Shown in pieces: positions 6,835 through 7,466 of a stretch of 7,466 nt of DNA. Each line of letters begins with the position of its first letter. The first letter of the stretch is position 1. A model generated the notes under the pieces. That model did not search any database, was not told the origin of the DNA, and worked only from the letters and a program-made list of their open reading frames with translations. The translations under genes and the position numbers were made by a program. This DNA is from Opitutaceae bacterium (GTDB lineage Bacteria > Verrucomicrobiota > Verrucomicrobiia > Opitutales > Opitutaceae): assembly GCA_005786775.1 (NCBI GenBank), contig SYDD01000334.1:1-7466 (forward strand). The letters are read 5' to 3'.

Positions 6835-7422
6835 TCAAGCCGGGGGCAGGCTCCGGACGAGCCGGCCAACCTGAGTCTCGAGGAATTCCGGCGCACCGTC
6901 ATTCCACAAAACAAAGTCGGCCAGCCCTATCTTCCGTTCCTGGGGCCACTGCGCCCGGATCCGTTGCGCCGCCATCTCGGGGGTCAAACCCCGCTCGACA
7001 ACGCGCATCAGCTGAACGCGCGGAGAAAGCGCGACGCACACCGTGAAATCAAACCATTTCTCCAGCCCCTTCTCGAACAGCAGCGGCACCTCCACCACCC
7101 AACGGGTGCCCGCGCCACCCCCCGCAAACGCCTCCGCCCACGCCGCCGTGACCCGTGGATGCAGCAGCGCCTCCAGCCATTCGCGCTCGGCCGGGACCGG
7201 GAAGACCCGGGCTGCTAGGGCAGTCCGATCGACACCTCCGTCCGGCGTGAGAATCTCCGCCCCGAAGTGATCGCGAAGCGCACCGATGACCCCGGGATCC
7301 GTCAGCAGGCCTTCCCGCACGATCTGATCGGAATCGAGGCGGCGGAAGCCGTGGGCCTCTACCCACCGGGCCGCGGCGGACTTGCCGCAACCAATTCCCC
7401 CCGTGATCCCAAGCTTGAGCAT
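6835..7422 (-). CDS. coaE: Dephospho-CoA kinase
   Basis: This enzyme phosphorylates the 3'-hydroxyl of dephospho-CoA with ATP, the last step of coenzyme A synthesis, in the cytoplasm. The 195-residue length is normal for the family. A P-loop, GITGGIGCGKS, sits at residues 5-15. LDSD at 29-32 takes the place of the usual DAD-type motif, LHPRV is at 87-91, EVPLLFEKGLE at 111-121, and the lid region with LTPEMAAQRIRAQWP begins at 146. The ATG start is chosen because the P-loop begins at residue 5, as in most family members. The frame stays open upstream to the window edge, but nothing family-like lies there. No Shine-Dalgarno sequence precedes the start (gacgcttacgc-like, pyrimidine-mixed sequence). 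It is first in the visible series and 60 bp before rho. Family assignment is secure. Confidence 0.96.
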   Translation of the reverse strand: MLKLGITGGIGCGKSAAARWVEAHGFRRLDSDQIVREGLLTDPGVIGALRDHFGAEILTPDGGVDRTALAARVFPVPAEREWLEALLHPRVTAAWAEAFAGGGAGTRWVVEVPLLFEKGLEKWFDFTVCVALSPRVQLMRVVERGLTPEMAAQRIRAQWPQERKIGLADFVLWNDGAPEFLETQVGRLVRSLPPA

Positions 7423-7466
7423 CGCGAGAAGCGTAGCGTCTGGGCCGATGGCGGCAATTCCTTCCG
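7423..7466. other. Upstream edge, no gene assigned
   Basis: These are the 44 bases upstream of coaE, up to the window edge. The coaE frame is open through them, but no ATG, Shine-Dalgarno sequence, promoter or gene end can be recognised. Whether another gene lies immediately upstream cannot be told. Confidence 0.5.

Noticed and set aside
1..7466. Search for CRISPR arrays, tRNA/rRNA genes, insertion sequences or inverted repeats
   Set aside because: Nothing was found by eye; almost the whole window is accounted for by six tightly packed protein genes.

Overview
The window is a compact, GC-rich stretch of bacterial chromosome. Every gene I can support lies on the minus strand, so the transcription order runs from high to low coordinates: coaE (dephospho-CoA kinase), rho (transcription terminator with a very long disordered N-terminus), a first PilB/GspE-type assembly ATPase, pilT (retraction ATPase), a second PilB/GspE-type ATPase, and the first 57 codons of a gene that is probably pilC/gspF and runs off the left edge. 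The gaps are 60, about 28, 13, 4 and 13 bp. That spacing, with no visible terminator hairpin, suggests one transcription unit or at most two (coaE-rho and the pilus genes).

Organism: no marker here is decisive. The combination of high GC, a coaE-rho pair, a Rho with a long Gly/Arg/Pro-rich N-terminal extension, a pilB-pilT-pilB-pilC-like cluster, and no recognisable Shine-Dalgarno sequence at any of the six chosen starts fits the Planctomycetota-Verrucomicrobiota group. Verrucomicrobiota (Opitutales-like) is my best guess. This is inference, not a search result.

Region by region: 6835-7422 coaE; 6775-6834 short non-coding gap; 4783-6774 rho, of which about 6040-6774 encodes low-complexity sequence; 2985-4754 pilB copy 1; 1889-2971 pilT; 187-1884 pilB copy 2; 1-173 5' end of a probable pilC. 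No stretch over 300 bases lacks a gene. I see no RNA genes, mobile elements, CRISPR arrays, attachment sites or origins.

How the genes work together: the three secretion-family ATPases and the probable PilC are the cytoplasmic and inner-membrane motor of a type IV pilus (or the related type II secretion machine). PilB-type hexamers drive pilin polymerisation, PilT drives depolymerisation, and PilC couples them to the pilus base. CoaE (last step of CoA synthesis) and Rho are housekeeping genes placed upstream.

I do not find a wholly new system. The best leads are the disordered extension and diverged primary RNA-binding surface of Rho, two non-identical PilB ATPases flanking PilT, the altered pre-Walker B motif in the first PilB, and the uniform lack of Shine-Dalgarno sequences.
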